Shown piece after piece: positions 45,901-56,860 of a stretch of DNA of 64,000 nt. A program made the position numbers and the translations under genes. The number at the start of each line of letters is the position of its first letter. Position 1 is the stretch's first letter. This DNA comes from Macrosoma leucophasiata. Its lineage: Eukaryota; Arthropoda; Insecta; Lepidoptera; Hedylidae. The notes beneath the pieces are model-generated. The model was not told the DNA's origin and ran no database searches. It was given only the letters and a program-made list of their open reading frames with translations. The stretch spans positions 23,419,501-23,483,500 of the forward strand of contig JAWQUS010000008.1 of NCBI GenBank assembly GCA_036365455.1, given 5' to 3'.

Positions 45901-48900
45901 ATATTTAATAGTAGGTATAAGAATGTATGGCCTATGTTCAACAGTGGACGTCCTAGGGCTGATATGATGATGATGATGATGATGATAAGAAAGTAATACA
46001 AATGAGTGGAATAATAATTATTTAGTGTGATTGCTACTTATAAAAATTACATCGTCCAGTTGAATGTGAATTTAAGTAAAAAATATCTCTGAATAAAATT
46101 ATGGTATTTGATTGAATTAATTTTTCAGGTTTGCTGACTCGATGACAGGCGCATTTGGATTCATACTGTTCGTTTATTATGGCTTTCATCAAATTAGTGA
46201 ATGCATTGTACTTCTAGAATGTTCACAGGTAATCAATATGATTCTCCTACGTTAGACAAGTTCAAATTAGTCCTCACAAAAGACTCCAACCAATGAAATA
46301 CCTTGAAATTTTAATTGTTGTTTTCCCGATGTAAAATATTATTTTTTATTAGTTATGCCACAATGTAGGTTTCCATTCTAACCACAAGATGATTACGCCC
46401 GGATTGGAGGGGGGAGGGGGAGCTGCAATACATCTTCTCGTCCAATTTACCGCAGTGTCTGAAAAAGAAGGTCTTTGACTAGTATGTGTTGTCAGTGATG
46501 ACATACAGAAACGTGGTCGCTTACCATGGAATATAGGAAGAAAGAATACCTCATAGGAAGGCTCAAAGTCACGCAGAGAGTAAGAAGAGAGCACTGCTCG
46601 GAGTTTCCCTGCGAGAGCGAATCAGAAATGAGGAGATCTCCATGAGAAGCAAAATAACCGACCACGAAACGGAATACGTAGTGTGTCACTGGCGACATAC
46701 ACTGATCAAAGACCTTCTTCTTCAGACACTGCGGTATATTGGACGAGAAGATATAACGCAGCTTCCCGAACGCTGCCCATCCGAGTTGGATACGTCGTTT
46801 GACCTCTTTCTCGAAGTTGGATCTACCTAACTGGACCGTTTGTCCCAGGTATACATATTCGTCAACAACTTCGAGTGTAGTACCCTCGACCATAACAGAA
46901 GTGGGCGTAACGAGGACATTTGACATGATTTTCGTCTTGTCCATGTTTATTTTAAGGCCCACTCGTTGGGAGGCCCTACTGAGGCCATTGAGCATTGTGC
47001 CAAGGTCTCCCAGGGTCTCAGCCATGACTACGATATCATCCGCAAATCGGAGGTGGGAGATATACTCGCCGTTAATGTTGATGCCGAGTCCGTTCCAGTC
47101 CAGAAGCTTGAAGACATCTTCCAATGTAGCGGTGAACAGTTTCGGAGATATGACATTTCCATGTCTCACACGTCGCTGCAGTTAGATAGGTTTCGAGTTC
47201 TGGTCCTGAAAGCGAACCGACATAGTGGCGTTTTCGTACAAGCTCCTGAGCACCTCGATGTATCGGTAGTTGACTTGGCACCTCTGGAGTGACTGTAGCA
47301 CAGCCCAAATCTCGACCGAATCGAAGGCTTTCTCATAGTCCACAAAAGCTAGACGTAAGGGCTGGTTATACTCTTATGTCTTCTGTATAACCTGTTGCAG
47401 CGTATGTATGTGATCTATGGTGCTAAAACCTTTACGGAAAATATAAACATAAACTATATTTACACAAATAATATACATGTATTAATATGAAAGTTAGTAA
47501 ATTAGTTACAGTATAATAAATATAAGCAATATAAATACATATAATATCTAAAAATAAGGATATCTTCGATGATGAGACAGGGGATCTTCTTGGTCTTGCT
47601 TGTGTGTCGGGTCTTAAAGCATTTAGACCCAGCCGTATGGACAGTTTCCACAAACCTGTTGTTGTATTCGTCCACATCAACGCAATCACTCAGGCATTCG
47701 AAGCGATTTTGAAGTTCAAGTTGGAAGCTCTCGGGGTTTTGGATTTGGGGAGGTGCTGGTCGGAGCGGATCATTTGGTGATCGCTTTTGACCGAATTGAT
47801 CACAGAGACATCACTGAATATATGTCGCTTCGTGGACATAATGAAGTCTATCTCATTTTTATTTGCACCGTCAGGACTGATCCAGGTCCACGTCCGGCAC
47901 TCCCACTTCTTGAAGAAAGAGTTCATCATGTAGAGGCTCTCTTTCTCCATGAAGTCAGCCAGAGTCTGGCCCCTGGTGTTTCGTCGCCCATATCCAAATC
48001 GTCCCACTTTCAACTCGTGATCAACTCAAACGCCCAATTTCGCGTTGAAATCCCCCATAACAACGTTGTAGTGGGTCTTAGAACAATGTATGGCTCTGAA
48101 AATGTCCTCATACATAGTTTCTACCTCATCATCTGAGTGTGCGGAGGTCGGGGCGTAGACCTGTATGAGCTTCAGCGAATACCGTTTGGTTATTCTAAGT
48201 ATAAGGTACGCCACCCTCGACGACACACTCTCCATCTTGACAACGATGTTCACGAGGGACTGGTGGACGATGAACCTGTCACCACCCTGGGACAGTTGTT
48301 CGCCTTCCCGGATATAGAGCAGGTTACCAGACTTGAGGGTTATCGAGTCCTTCCCCTGTCTTCGGACTTCCGATAACCCTATAATGTACCATCGTAACCC
48401 GCTCAATTCTTCCTCCAGTTCCATGACTTTCTCGTCAGTTCGCAGCGTCCGTACGTTGTATGTTGCCAGGGCCAGTTGTCGTTGGGTGTGGTACCCTGGC
48501 ATCTCCCGGTGATTCTTAGCACCCCCTTCCCCGCCGTTACCATGAGATACATACATACAAATACTATTTTACTTTATAACTAGTCTATGTCCGACTATCT
48601 GAATTTTCGTTTACCTATCCGAATCGACCTCGGTCCCAATTAATTCGGATCATCATCACCATCATCATAACAGCCGAAAGATGTTCACTGCTAGACCAAA
48701 GCCTCCCCGTGAGAGGGATATGCCATTAATTTTGTATCTTTTGCAGAGTAGAGAAGCTTTAATAAGCTATGGAATTCTCACGTTTTGGACATTCCAGGAA
48801 CTCACTCTAATATCATCTGTGTTCGAGCTGGTAGGCTCTATAGTAAGTAATTTCTTTTTCATGTTATAAAGGTGGCAAACAAACATGCAGTTCAACCATA

Positions 48901-51522
48901 TGAACATCCATATGTTCAGTGATGACTGCAGCCTATAGACATCTCATCACTAAAACCAGAGGTCGAAATGCAGGTGCGTTACCTTAACGACCTCTGAGAC
49001 CTTAGTTGTTATTTCAAATCAAATCAAATCATCCTCGAGCTGCTGCGCTCTCTCTCGAACTCTACCACCAGTAGAATTGTGGCCAAAACCTAATTTTATG
49101 GTTATAGGTACCATATCTATTCCGTGATAGGTACCTATTTGTCTGCCCGGCGGAATAACTTTGCTTATCTAAAGAAAAAAGAAAGAAAGAAAACATTTAT
49201 TTGGACAGCACAGAGACATGACGACACAAATTGCCAGACGATTGGTACACAGGTACAAATAAACAAAAAGCAAAAACAATAACAATTAAAAAAGAAAAAA
49301 AAAAAAGAGATTAAGTCTCACGGCTGGTCCAAATGGGAGCCCAGATCAGCTTCATGTCAAGTCGATCACATCAATCGACCCTGGTGTTTCACGGATGTCA
49401 AGCAGATATCTCTATTCTGCTCCAATTTATAGCATGCTTGCATAGAGCAACACGGGCCACCGGCCAACCGGAGGGGAGTAGCCATAGCGTTTATTACCGA
49501 TGCAAAACAGTCTGTCATTTTTTGCGCAAGGAAATACGTGTGATACACAGTATTACCTAGCACGTTCGTTTTCTTTAGACTGTGGTATTACTACGAAACT
49601 CACACCTTGACTATAACAAAATACATAAACAATTTTACGCACACATTTAAACACCTCGACGACAGGCGTAGGAACACTTGTACAAGTACAATTGTTTATG
49701 TACTTTGAAATGCGTATGGCTTCTCCCGTCCAGTGTTGCTCTATGCACGATTTTACGATTTTTTTACCATTTATAGAGAAGGTATTTTTTAAATGGCTAA
49801 GCAGTTGTATGTTGTTCATTAGTAGTACCATCTTACTTTTAGCTGAGGATATAACATAAGTATTTATATATTATTCACTAGCTGTCGCGGCGAACTTCGC
49901 ATTGCCTCACAATGCAATAATGTGTCAAAGGCTACCTACGCACTATTTGTATGGGAAAATAAAATTGAGGGTTTTACTATTTCCCTTCTATTTCTTCAAA
50001 TTTTCTTACCTTTTAAACCTTCCCTGGACTTCCAAAAATCATTCAACACCAAAATTAGCCAAATCAGTCCAGCCGTTCTCGAGTTTTAGCGAGACTAACC
50101 AACAGCAATTGATTTTTATATAAATAGATACTAAAAATATTATTATTTTTGTTTTATTTTTTTTTCTCTGCAAATTATTATTGAATTTGTAGATTTTTTG
50201 TATCGTAGACTGAGTTTCTATACCTATTATTATTATAGGTGTATGTTACTGTAGGTAAGTATTAAACTTACTATGTTCAAATTATTTTCATGTATTGGTA
50301 GATGTGTAATGAATACTACCTATTTAAATGGTTAATGAGTTGTCACCTAAGTCTTATTATGTGTATTCGGATGACGGATGTTTTGCTGGCTTTATTATTT
50401 TATTGTTCAAAAGAGCAGCTTTATGCTGAATTGGGGACCACTTTGTAACAACAATTTGTCATTTAAAGAATGTCTTACTTATTTTTATTTTAGTTCTAAG
50501 TTGTTGTTGCAAATAAAGTATTATTCTATTCTATGCACGCTTGTTTTTTAATATTGAGCTGTATTATGTGTATCATGTGTACCCACGATGTATCTTATAG
50601 GTATCAGAGAAGGTTAAATCACCAAACACAATTAAAATGTTGTAGGGTTCATTAAATATTTTGTAACAAAAATATAAATGTTTTAACTAAATACTTGTAT
50701 AAAAGAATACACAGGAGAAATAATAGGTTTCGTCAATTGCAGAGTGAAAAAACAAAAAATGCAGCTTATGAAGTTCCATGGCAGTTTATGGATTCTAGCA
50801 ATCGCAGAACTTTCCTTATATTTTTCGCCGCTGCTCAACAACCTATTCGAGTCAAAGCCCTCGGAATGACAACGGTTGGAGTCCTAACTATGCTTTCGGT
50901 ACGTTTCTCTGGAAAGGTTACTACAAGCTATATAGTACAATACATATTTTTTTATGACCTATCCAATGATGACACGATGGGGTGCGCGTTGTGTGTGTAC
51001 AACGGCAATCACAGTACAGGTTTGGATATACCAAGTGTAGGCTGTGTGTGGAAGCGTTTTTATTTATTATTTTACTGATCAATATACACAACTTTTAGTA
51101 TGGAACCAACTCAGAAATTAAAAAAAAAAAAACACTTGCTCCGAACATTTTGTAGAGCATCGGTGTTGGCGCTATAAATATAGTAAAAGTTGTTCATACT
51201 GATGAGTTAGATAACCCGTTAGAATATTGAGAGTGTCTCTTCATCATCAGCCACCTCATACAGGTACAATAGAACAAATAATCATATTAAAAATATGTCA
51301 AATAATATTTAAAAAGATGTCAAATATCTTTTTAGTGCCAATATGCACCGCACCACCTGCCACGATAATACTTTGCAATTATTAACAAAAGCAAAAGAAT
51401 TTCTTCCTCTTCTCTTAGAAATCCACAATAAAATATGGTGTATGAACTATTTTTTCTTTCAATTTCAGATATTAAAAACATCGTACGGTTATTTCACGTT
51501 TCTCCGTTCAGCTTCGGATTAA
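39653..51522 (+). CDS. Odorant receptor OR-B (8 coding exons, intact)
   Basis: Tandem paralogue of OR-A with the same exon count, phases and splice words. Exons: 39653-39925, 40012-40119, 40427-40659, 42704-42946, 46129-46228, 48747-48842, 50743-50898 and 51469-51522, encoding 420 codons plus stop. Exon 4 has one extra codon. It keeps FHLWGHLK, the NAT sequon and the C-terminal ILKTSYGYFTFLRSASD. By hand about 50 of 420 residues differ from OR-A: roughly 18 of 91 in exon 1 (first membrane segment), about 13 in exon 4, few elsewhere. No stop or broken splice site is seen, so both genes look functional. Its upstream flank differs from OR-A's by a 4.7-kb Helitron and the tRNA-like insertion, which could change expression. 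As in OR-A, an acceptor at 39668-39669 makes the start uncertain. Confidence 0.85.
40012..40119 (+). CDS. OR-B exon 2
   Basis: 36 codons beginning SRQGMPLSEKYREV, with donor gtaagt at 40120. Intron 2 is only 307 bp here against 917 bp in OR-A, because the pogo-like MITE is absent. Confidence 0.82.
40427..40659 (+). CDS. OR-B exon 3
   Basis: Third membrane segment and glycosylated loop, 233 bp, phase 2 at the donor. Differs from OR-A by IIGS for AIGA and LP for IP. Confidence 0.87.
40705..40977 (-). repeat. SINE-like retroposon copy in OR-B intron 3
   Basis: Orthologous to the copy at 2096-2311, but without the internal deletion of about 60 bp that OR-A's copy shows. Confidence 0.65.
41829..42681 (-). 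mobile_element. Mariner in OR-B intron 3, internally deleted
   Basis: Same insertion as 4551-5846, 853 bp long. The minus-strand frame 42254-41934 retains HHDNASSHTA and HPPYSPDIAPGDFYLF. Thirty-four residues separate the two aspartates, the DD34D spacing of mariner. The N-terminal DNA-binding part is incomplete. Confidence 0.85.
42704..42946 (+). CDS. OR-B exon 4
   Basis: 243 bp, one codon longer than OR-A within the loop after SVITA. A shortened mariner ends 22 bp before it. Donor gtaagc at 42947. Confidence 0.87.
43822..44722 (+). pseudogene. Mariner transposase, frameshifted
   Basis: The first frame (43822-44205) has the paired helix-turn-helix region, including AQIWFKRFQSGNFDVKDAPR and SGRP. 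After a shift near 44203 and a small tandem duplication near 44290-44335, the second frame reads LCVWWDWKGIIHY, VFHHDNARPHT and HPPYSPDLASSDFHLF, with the 34-residue spacing between aspartates. The C-terminus resumes after the LINE at about 45450-45620. Not active as it stands. Confidence 0.82.
44724..45420 (-). pseudogene. LINE RT C-terminal fragment inserted in the mariner
   Basis: A T-run at 44724-44738 marks the A-tail of a minus-strand LINE. The 189-codon frame 45357-44788 reads ECKTKLASKKLGVLNKARQY, VRPHLEYCSHLWAG, VNDPGLTDRLEHLSLRRD and LDTWQCSTVRFSRSF. Same family as 31396-32155. Severely 5'-truncated, as is common for LINEs. Confidence 0.8.
45923..45992 (+). repeat. Short RTE 3' insertion with (GAT)n tail
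   Basis: tatggcctatgttcaacagtgg followed by repeated GATGAT, between gtataagaatgta and gataagaaagta, which look like a target duplication. OR-A lacks it (6775-6795). Confidence 0.55.
46129..46228 (+). CDS. OR-B exon 5
   Basis: 100 bp between tttttcag and gtaatc, encoding FADSMTGAFGFILFVYYGF and the following helix. Joins exon 4 in phase 2. Confidence 0.86.
46430..46660 (+). pseudogene. RTE ORF2 fragment shared with OR-A
   Basis: Orthologue of the first half of 12090-12510 (LPQCLKKKVFD, RLKVTQRVRRE). The later half was replaced or displaced by the minus-strand RTE that follows. Confidence 0.6.
46665..48556 (-). pseudogene. RTE LINE, 5'-to-RT portion on minus strand
   Basis: Reading the minus strand: endonuclease (48556-48026: LALATYNVRTLRTDEKVMEL, IIGLSEVRRQGKDS, KTHYNVVMGDFNAKLG) and its end (48013-47690: MKVGRFGYGRRNTRGQTLAD, NEIDFIMSTKRHIFSDV). 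A gap follows with CAFVDYEKAFDS-like remnants near 47340. Then comes the reverse transcriptase (47169-46665) with ISHLRFADDIVVMAETL and DEYVYLGQTVQLGRSNFEK. The catalytic FADD is intact, but the protein is broken into pieces. Inserted in OR-B intron 5 only. Confidence 0.8.
48747..48842 (+). CDS. OR-B exon 6
   Basis: 96 bp encoding the segment around LTFWTFQELTLISSVF. Acceptor cttttgcag and donor gtaagt as in OR-A. Confidence 0.85.
48870..49076 (-). repeat. Divergent SINE-like retroposon after OR-B exon 6
   Basis: Orthologue of 13115-13317, with cttaac inserted after gcgttac. Confidence 0.55.
49440..49746. repeat. MITE with gcatagagcaacac / gtgttgctctatgc ends
   Basis: The best preserved of three copies (others 13446-13757 and 62070-62335), 307 bp, with 14-bp perfect terminal inverted repeats. 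It lies in intron 6 in both receptor genes. Confidence 0.7.
49878..50129 (-). mobile_element. Small non-autonomous Helitron (252 bp)
   Basis: On the minus strand it runs from TCTATTTATATAAAAATCAA to GTTCGCCGCGACAGCTAG, between A and T. No coding content. Not seen in OR-A's intron 6. Confidence 0.72.
50743..50898 (+). CDS. OR-B exon 7
   Basis: 156 bp with only two residue changes from OR-A (Q-F-M for Q-L-M, FAAA for FCAA). Donor gtacgt. Confidence 0.88.
51469..51522 (+). CDS. OR-B exon 8 (C-terminus)
   Basis: Acceptor aatttcag, then 17 codons of the conserved receptor C-terminus and TAA. Intron 7 is 570 bp here against 2983 bp in OR-A, which carries the Helitron. Confidence 0.9.
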   Translation: MLKTSYGYFTFLRSASD

Positions 51523-52870
51523 ATGAGATATCTATCTGATGTTCACACGATCTTTCGACCGCTAAATGGAATGGATCATGTGCATAATTATTTTTCTATT
51601 TTCTCTTCAACGATTGTAATTATTATTACATTTAAAAGCAAAACATGCCTTCTTAAAATTATTTTGAAAGAAAGAAAGATCTGAATAATCTTATCTACGC
51701 CTTCATGAAGAGTTGCTTACTTTTGGATGACACAATTTTTTTTCAACTCTTTGATATTTCTCACCATGATAGAAAGAGGAGGAGAGATGTGAATGGATTA
51801 ATTTTTATGATGCACTTACCATAATATCGACTTAAAGGATACTGAAAGTACATGTTGACGGTTTAAGGCTGATTCATACATATGAGTTAAGTCACAATTC
51901 CGACACAGTACCGCCACCGTGATAATTATTCTTTCACTTATTTTCTGTCAACGTCACTGAAAACTAGTCAGAGTACCTACTGCGTCGTCACTGGGTCCAT
52001 ATTGGCTGTGATATTGAGATGCATAAATTAAAGGCATATACATATAGGCAGAGCTCGCCCGCCGCACCTTTCGACCTAACCTGGCAAAGTTAAGGGCATA
52101 CCCACGCGCACGGTCCCCATCTGGGTCCATATTGGGTTGCATAAAATCATAATAATGTTTTAACTGTAGCAGAGAATATGTAGTAAAACTACTACTGTAG
52201 TGAGATGATTATTTAAAATTATGTCTTATCATTTCTTAAATGATCTGAATCAAATTTGTTATTTATTAATGACTTTCAAGTTTGTGGTTGTGCATACATC
52301 AATAATAATGCGTTTCGCATTTTCGAATAAATTACCTTTAGGGGTTTACTAATGATGTTCTTTACAGTTATGCTAACTAATATTATGATACAGAAAATTA
52401 TAGTTACTTAGAAATATGCCAATGAAACCATTCTGCGTTAATAACACTCTGCTTATCATAAATTATGCGAATAAATTATATGCTAAAACTGTTATGTCAT
52501 AGTAAATTATGAAGAAAAAGATTATGCGTTCGATGACGCTCCCTTCGTCACTGATACTGACTGGTGTGGATACGTTAGTAGAAAATGTATGAAATAATAA
52601 TTGTCACGGTGACGGTACTGTGCCGGAACTGTGACTTCACTGATATAACATATGTGAATCAGCCTTTTGTGTGTAGTAGAGTCTTGTACGTCAGCATTTA
52701 TTATTACACCTTTTCACTATTTTTACGCACAATAAATATTGTTTAAACTACAGGCCTAGTTTTTATTAATCTGTTGTGTCAGAGTGATAACCTTATAATA
52801 AAATGGAGAAGTGAAGAACAATCGATGACTCGCGACCGTCTAACTTGATCCCTTTAAACGTGACTCTAAT
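51523..52870 (+). other. 3' flank of OR-B
   Basis: Collinear with 17109-17850 and then 21234-21840, without the 3.4-kb LINE block of unit A. It probably contains the 3' untranslated region. No other gene. Confidence 0.5.
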
Positions 52871-53010
52871 GCCCGTTTTCACCATCGACTCCTTACGAGT
52901 CTCCTAACCATAGAGCAACAGAATGCCGGGCGTATTCATTCCCGTATTCGAGCCCGGGACCGTATGCCGCACACAAGGTACCACCTACTGGGCTACGGGT
53001 AGAATTGATA
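52870..53010 (-). repeat. tRNA-like SINE downstream of OR-B
   Basis: Orthologue of 21840-21975, with an 11-bp deletion near 52970 relative to it. Confidence 0.5.
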
Positions 53011-53174
53011 TAGCAAATAGCATGTATTATGCTAGTGGACATATGTTATATACAAGGTGTAACAGGATTGAATGTACAAACCGAAACTAGTTTGTTCAGA
53101 ATCGATAACCGAATCGATTTCAGGCATTTTGAAATAGGTAATATTTTGTCCCAAAATTAATAATAATAATAATT

Positions 53175-54113
53175 AATAATAACCTGGCAACCCTCCAACT
53201 AAATGCCACGAAAATTCCTTTCTCTAAGAATCGCAATTTTAAAGTATAAAGCCGTACAAACAACCAAACCGAAAGACAAATTTACAATAACAGTGAAATA
53301 GTGAAAAGGTTTACAACAATTTACAAATGATAATACCTAGTTTCATAAAGTAAAATAAACATAAATTATGTACGAATTGACAAGAGGGAAATGTCACCAT
53401 TGTCAGCAACAAATACATTAAAAAGGGAAAATAGCAATACAAGAAGCAATACAATGATTACAAGAGAGAAATGGAAACATGATTACTAGAGCAAAAGCCA
53501 GGCATCTAGAAGCACACACACCAGCTCCGGGCTCATCGCTGAGCTCCGCCTCGCAACCGCCGGCCGTCGCCTCCCCCGCGAGTGCAGTGTCGCCGGCCAC
53601 CGCAGCCGCGTCGAGCTCCAGTGATGAGTACCACTCCCCGCCGTCGACACCAATCGCCTCTGGCTGGCCTTCATTGGCCGGTCAGAGTGGGGCGCTAGAG
53701 GTATGGCATTTGCAGAAATTTAGATAATAGGCTGTTGTCTAAATTTCTGAAAGAACCATACACTCGGGGGTGGAAGTGTCTAAAGGCATAATAGCGGGGA
53801 AGCCCGCTCCGAGCTCTGTGAGATGTTGAATATAGGCAGGTGCCGGATCTCACTCCATAGGCCCAGCAATCTAGTCCCCCCAGTTCACCCACATAGCCCA
53901 AACTTTGGCAAGTCATTTTCATTACAATAGTCCCATTATATTCTGCGGGGTCTGTCTGTGTCTGTATTAACTATTGATGCAGCCAGAGAGAGGTCCCGCC
54001 GAATATAACCCATTACAAAGTAGATCGAAATTCTCGAAAGGGCCTCTACTAAGCCTGACAAAGGTCCGGGGTTCAAATTGGACCCCGTGCTGACGAGAGA
54101 CATAATAATAAAA
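53175..54113 (+). mobile_element. Internally deleted LINE-like element
   Basis: Begins with an A-rich leader. An ORF1-like frame (53479-53727) follows, rich in Ala, Ser and Pro (MITRAKARHLEAHTPAP at its start), then a jump to a 3' region ending in the same terminus as 50-110. The ORF1 function (RNA binding) is assumed from position only. No reverse transcriptase between. Confidence 0.4.
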
Positions 54114-54365
54114 ATTCATTTATTTTCTCTCACAAAAAAAAGGTTGATAGGGTTACATACAATTAACACAATTAGAGCTATTTACTTTGATTTTACCTTA
54201 TTTTTTGTGGGAGACCTGTGTTATAAGTCACCAGGACCGCCTACTACTCGATTTTTTTTTTGTTCTATTAACTCTGTACAATAATAACAATATATTTAAG
54301 CTATTAACAATTTTAAAATAATACCTACTTAAATGAGAAAAGTGGAGGTATGACAAATAGGTATG

Positions 54366-54367
<2 letters not shown>

Positions 54368-54423
<56 letters not shown>
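54368..54423. repeat. (GT)n microsatellite
   Basis: About 27 GT units with one interruption (gtttgt), a likely polymorphic marker. Confidence 0.95.
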
Positions 54424-54719
54424 GTATGTGCAATGAATGAAATAAGTTAAATAAGTTATGAATGTATATAATTTATAATATTTCAAAAATAAAACCTTAA
54501 ATCATGATCAAAATTAAATCAAAATCAAAATCAATAAATTAAAATACATTAACATTAAAGAAGTAAAATGTTAAAATTAATTTCAATTCATTTAAATCTA
54601 TTCCGAATCAAAATACATTAAAATTTAATAAGTTAATATAATAGTAAAATTCAAATCATAATACATTAAGTTTAAGGTTAAATTATAATTAAAGAATGTA
54701 ACTTTTAAAATATAAAGTA

Positions 54720-55140
54720 CCTGGTTGACCGAACTTCGCTCCGTAGCGATTTTTGAAAAGAAATATGAATAAAAACAATTGATTTTTTTGGTCTAACCTC
54801 AAATCAAACACTTCTTCTTTGCTAAAAACGCCATCTATTGATGAATAGAAGAACCATTAGTAGACTAATGGTTGATGAATAGAAGAACCATTAGTAGACT
54901 AATGGTTCTTCTATTCATCAATAGATGGCGTTAGTCGTCGGTTATGAAGAAAATTTAATAATTAACTTGGAACCGAGCTTTTCTTGGACCTGGAACCTAA
55001 ATAAATCGATTTCTTGACCCGAAAAACCCCTAATCTGTAAGTTTCAAGAAAATCGTTTGGAGCCGTTTCCGAGATCTTGATTCTATATATACAAGAATTG
55101 CTCGTTAAAAGGTATTAGATAGATAGATAGATAATAGTTA
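54720..55140 (+). repeat. Unclassified dispersed element with (TAGA)n tail
   Basis: Starts near ggttgaccgaacttcgctcc and ends aagaattgctcgttaaaagg followed by tagatagatagataga. It contains the 35-bp-arm fold-back 54827-54932. A tailed retroposon is likely. Confidence 0.4.
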
Positions 55141-55378
55141 AAGTTAAAATCAGGATTAAAATATTATAATGTCATGTTATACTGTGTAAAAGCAATTCTG
55201 TTTTGTCATAGTCTAAGGTTTTTAACCATTTTGTAATTGTTTGCTTGCAATATTTTTTTGGAATGGAATAAATTGTAAGGGCGGTGTTGATTTTATTATA
55301 CAAGCGATTGCCTAGACAAATATAAGATCTTTCTGTTAAGCTTAGGCGACAAGAAGAACCGTCCCAACTCTCCTTCTA

Positions 55379-56860
55379 TTAACAAGTTTGTCTGGACAGT
55401 ATTTTAGATCTGAGTGCTTTTTTAGTACAGTGGCCATAATAAACTGTTGACGAACGGAGAGCAAGTCTGTACAGCCCAATGCCCCAATGTCTGTACAGTG
55501 CAACAGTAGGGAATTCAAATGGAAGGCCAGCAGCTACTTTTAGAATTGCCCGCTGAGCTCTTTCTACTTCCATGAGATGAGATTTCGCGCTGCCACCCCA
55601 GGTAGTAAGACAATAATTTACTAATGACTGGCCCAGAGCTAAGTATACTGTTTTTATAGTCTTGTGATCTGCTACGTGACGCAAAGTTTTGAAAATAAAA
55701 ATCAATTTACGTAGGCGCGAGACCAACACATTTATATGTTCTTTGAAATTGAGAGATTCATCCAATATTATTCCAAGGTATTTATATGAAGGTGCTCTGA
55801 CTAGAGTAGGACAGGTACAGGAAAGAGATCTGCCAACACATGAATGAGCTTTAACACAGAACGATGAGGATGGTAATTGGTTACTTTTGTACTCAAAAGT
55901 TAATATCTTAGTTTTTGGTATATTAAGAGTAAGGACATTAGTATTAAGCCAGCTTTGAACCTGATTAAATCCGTTTTGTGCGTTAGAAAAAGTCTCAGCC
56001 CAAGTTTCTCCATCAAAAAGAAGAGCAGTATCATCCGCAAATGGGAATATTTTACCATGTTTCATTTCAAGATTGCATAAGTCATTTAGATACATCAAGA
56101 AAAGACTAGGGCCCAGGATGCTGCCTTGCGGTGTACCGCATATATGGTATATGGTATATGGTGTACCATAATTTACTTCCAAGCTATTGCTGACATACTG
56201 ATCAATTTTAATTTTTTGAGTTCTTTTGGTAAGGAAACTCTTAAAAAGTTGGTGTGGTATTCCTCTTATACCATATGATTCCAGCTTATTCAGAAGGAGA
56301 GTTACAGACACAGTGTCGAAGGCCTTGGCTAGGTCTAGAAAGATAACTAAGCACTTTCTTTTTTCTTCAAAACATTTTACAATTGTATTTGTGAGCTCAT
56401 GTACGGCATCAGCGCTTGAAATACCTGAACGGAAGCCAAATTGATTACACGATATTAGCTTATTTGTTTCAAGAAAATTCACCAGTCGCTTGTTCATCAG
56501 TTTTTCTAGTATTTTTGAAAGCGTTGGTAAAATAGATATAGGTCGGTAGTTATTTACACAGCCTTTATCACCCCCTTTGTGTATTGGCTTAATTATCGAA
56601 GATTTAAATACTGAGGGGAATGACCCTGTTTCAAAGGACAAGTTACATATATAAGTTATTGGAGGAATAAGTACTTCTTTACATGTTTTGAGTCTCCAAC
56701 TGCACAGTCTCTTCTTAGAGTCATAATTATGCTATTTACTTCAGAGAAGTCTGTTGGTATGAGAGCAAAAGATTTGAAGCAAGAAGAAGAAGACGATTTT
56801 GGCACATCTGTCACCCCAATCCTCTCAGCAAGATTTCTATCAATATTAGCGAAAAATTAA
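55379..56860 (-). pseudogene. LINE reverse transcriptase, near-complete RT domain
   Basis: The 420-codon minus-strand frame (56641-55379) spans the RT: NNYRPISILPTLSKILEKLM, QFGFRSGISSADAVHEL, CLVIFLDLAKAFDTVS, GTPQGSILGPSLFLMYLNDL, FPFADDTALLF (catalytic), SYKYLGIILDESLNFKEHIN and VERAQRAILKVAAGLP. Upstream, in another frame (to 56860), NRNLAERIGVTDVPK precedes a shift. An in-frame tandem duplication (TPYTIYHICG, encoded near 56135-56165) sits just before the GTPQGS motif. The endonuclease is absent. Same broad family as 6859 and 35139. Confidence 0.82.

Noticed and set aside
53418..53727. Alanine/serine/proline-rich protein gene
   Set aside because: It lies in a LINE-like leader with a 3' end repeated at the window start. 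The opposite-strand frames are composition artefacts.
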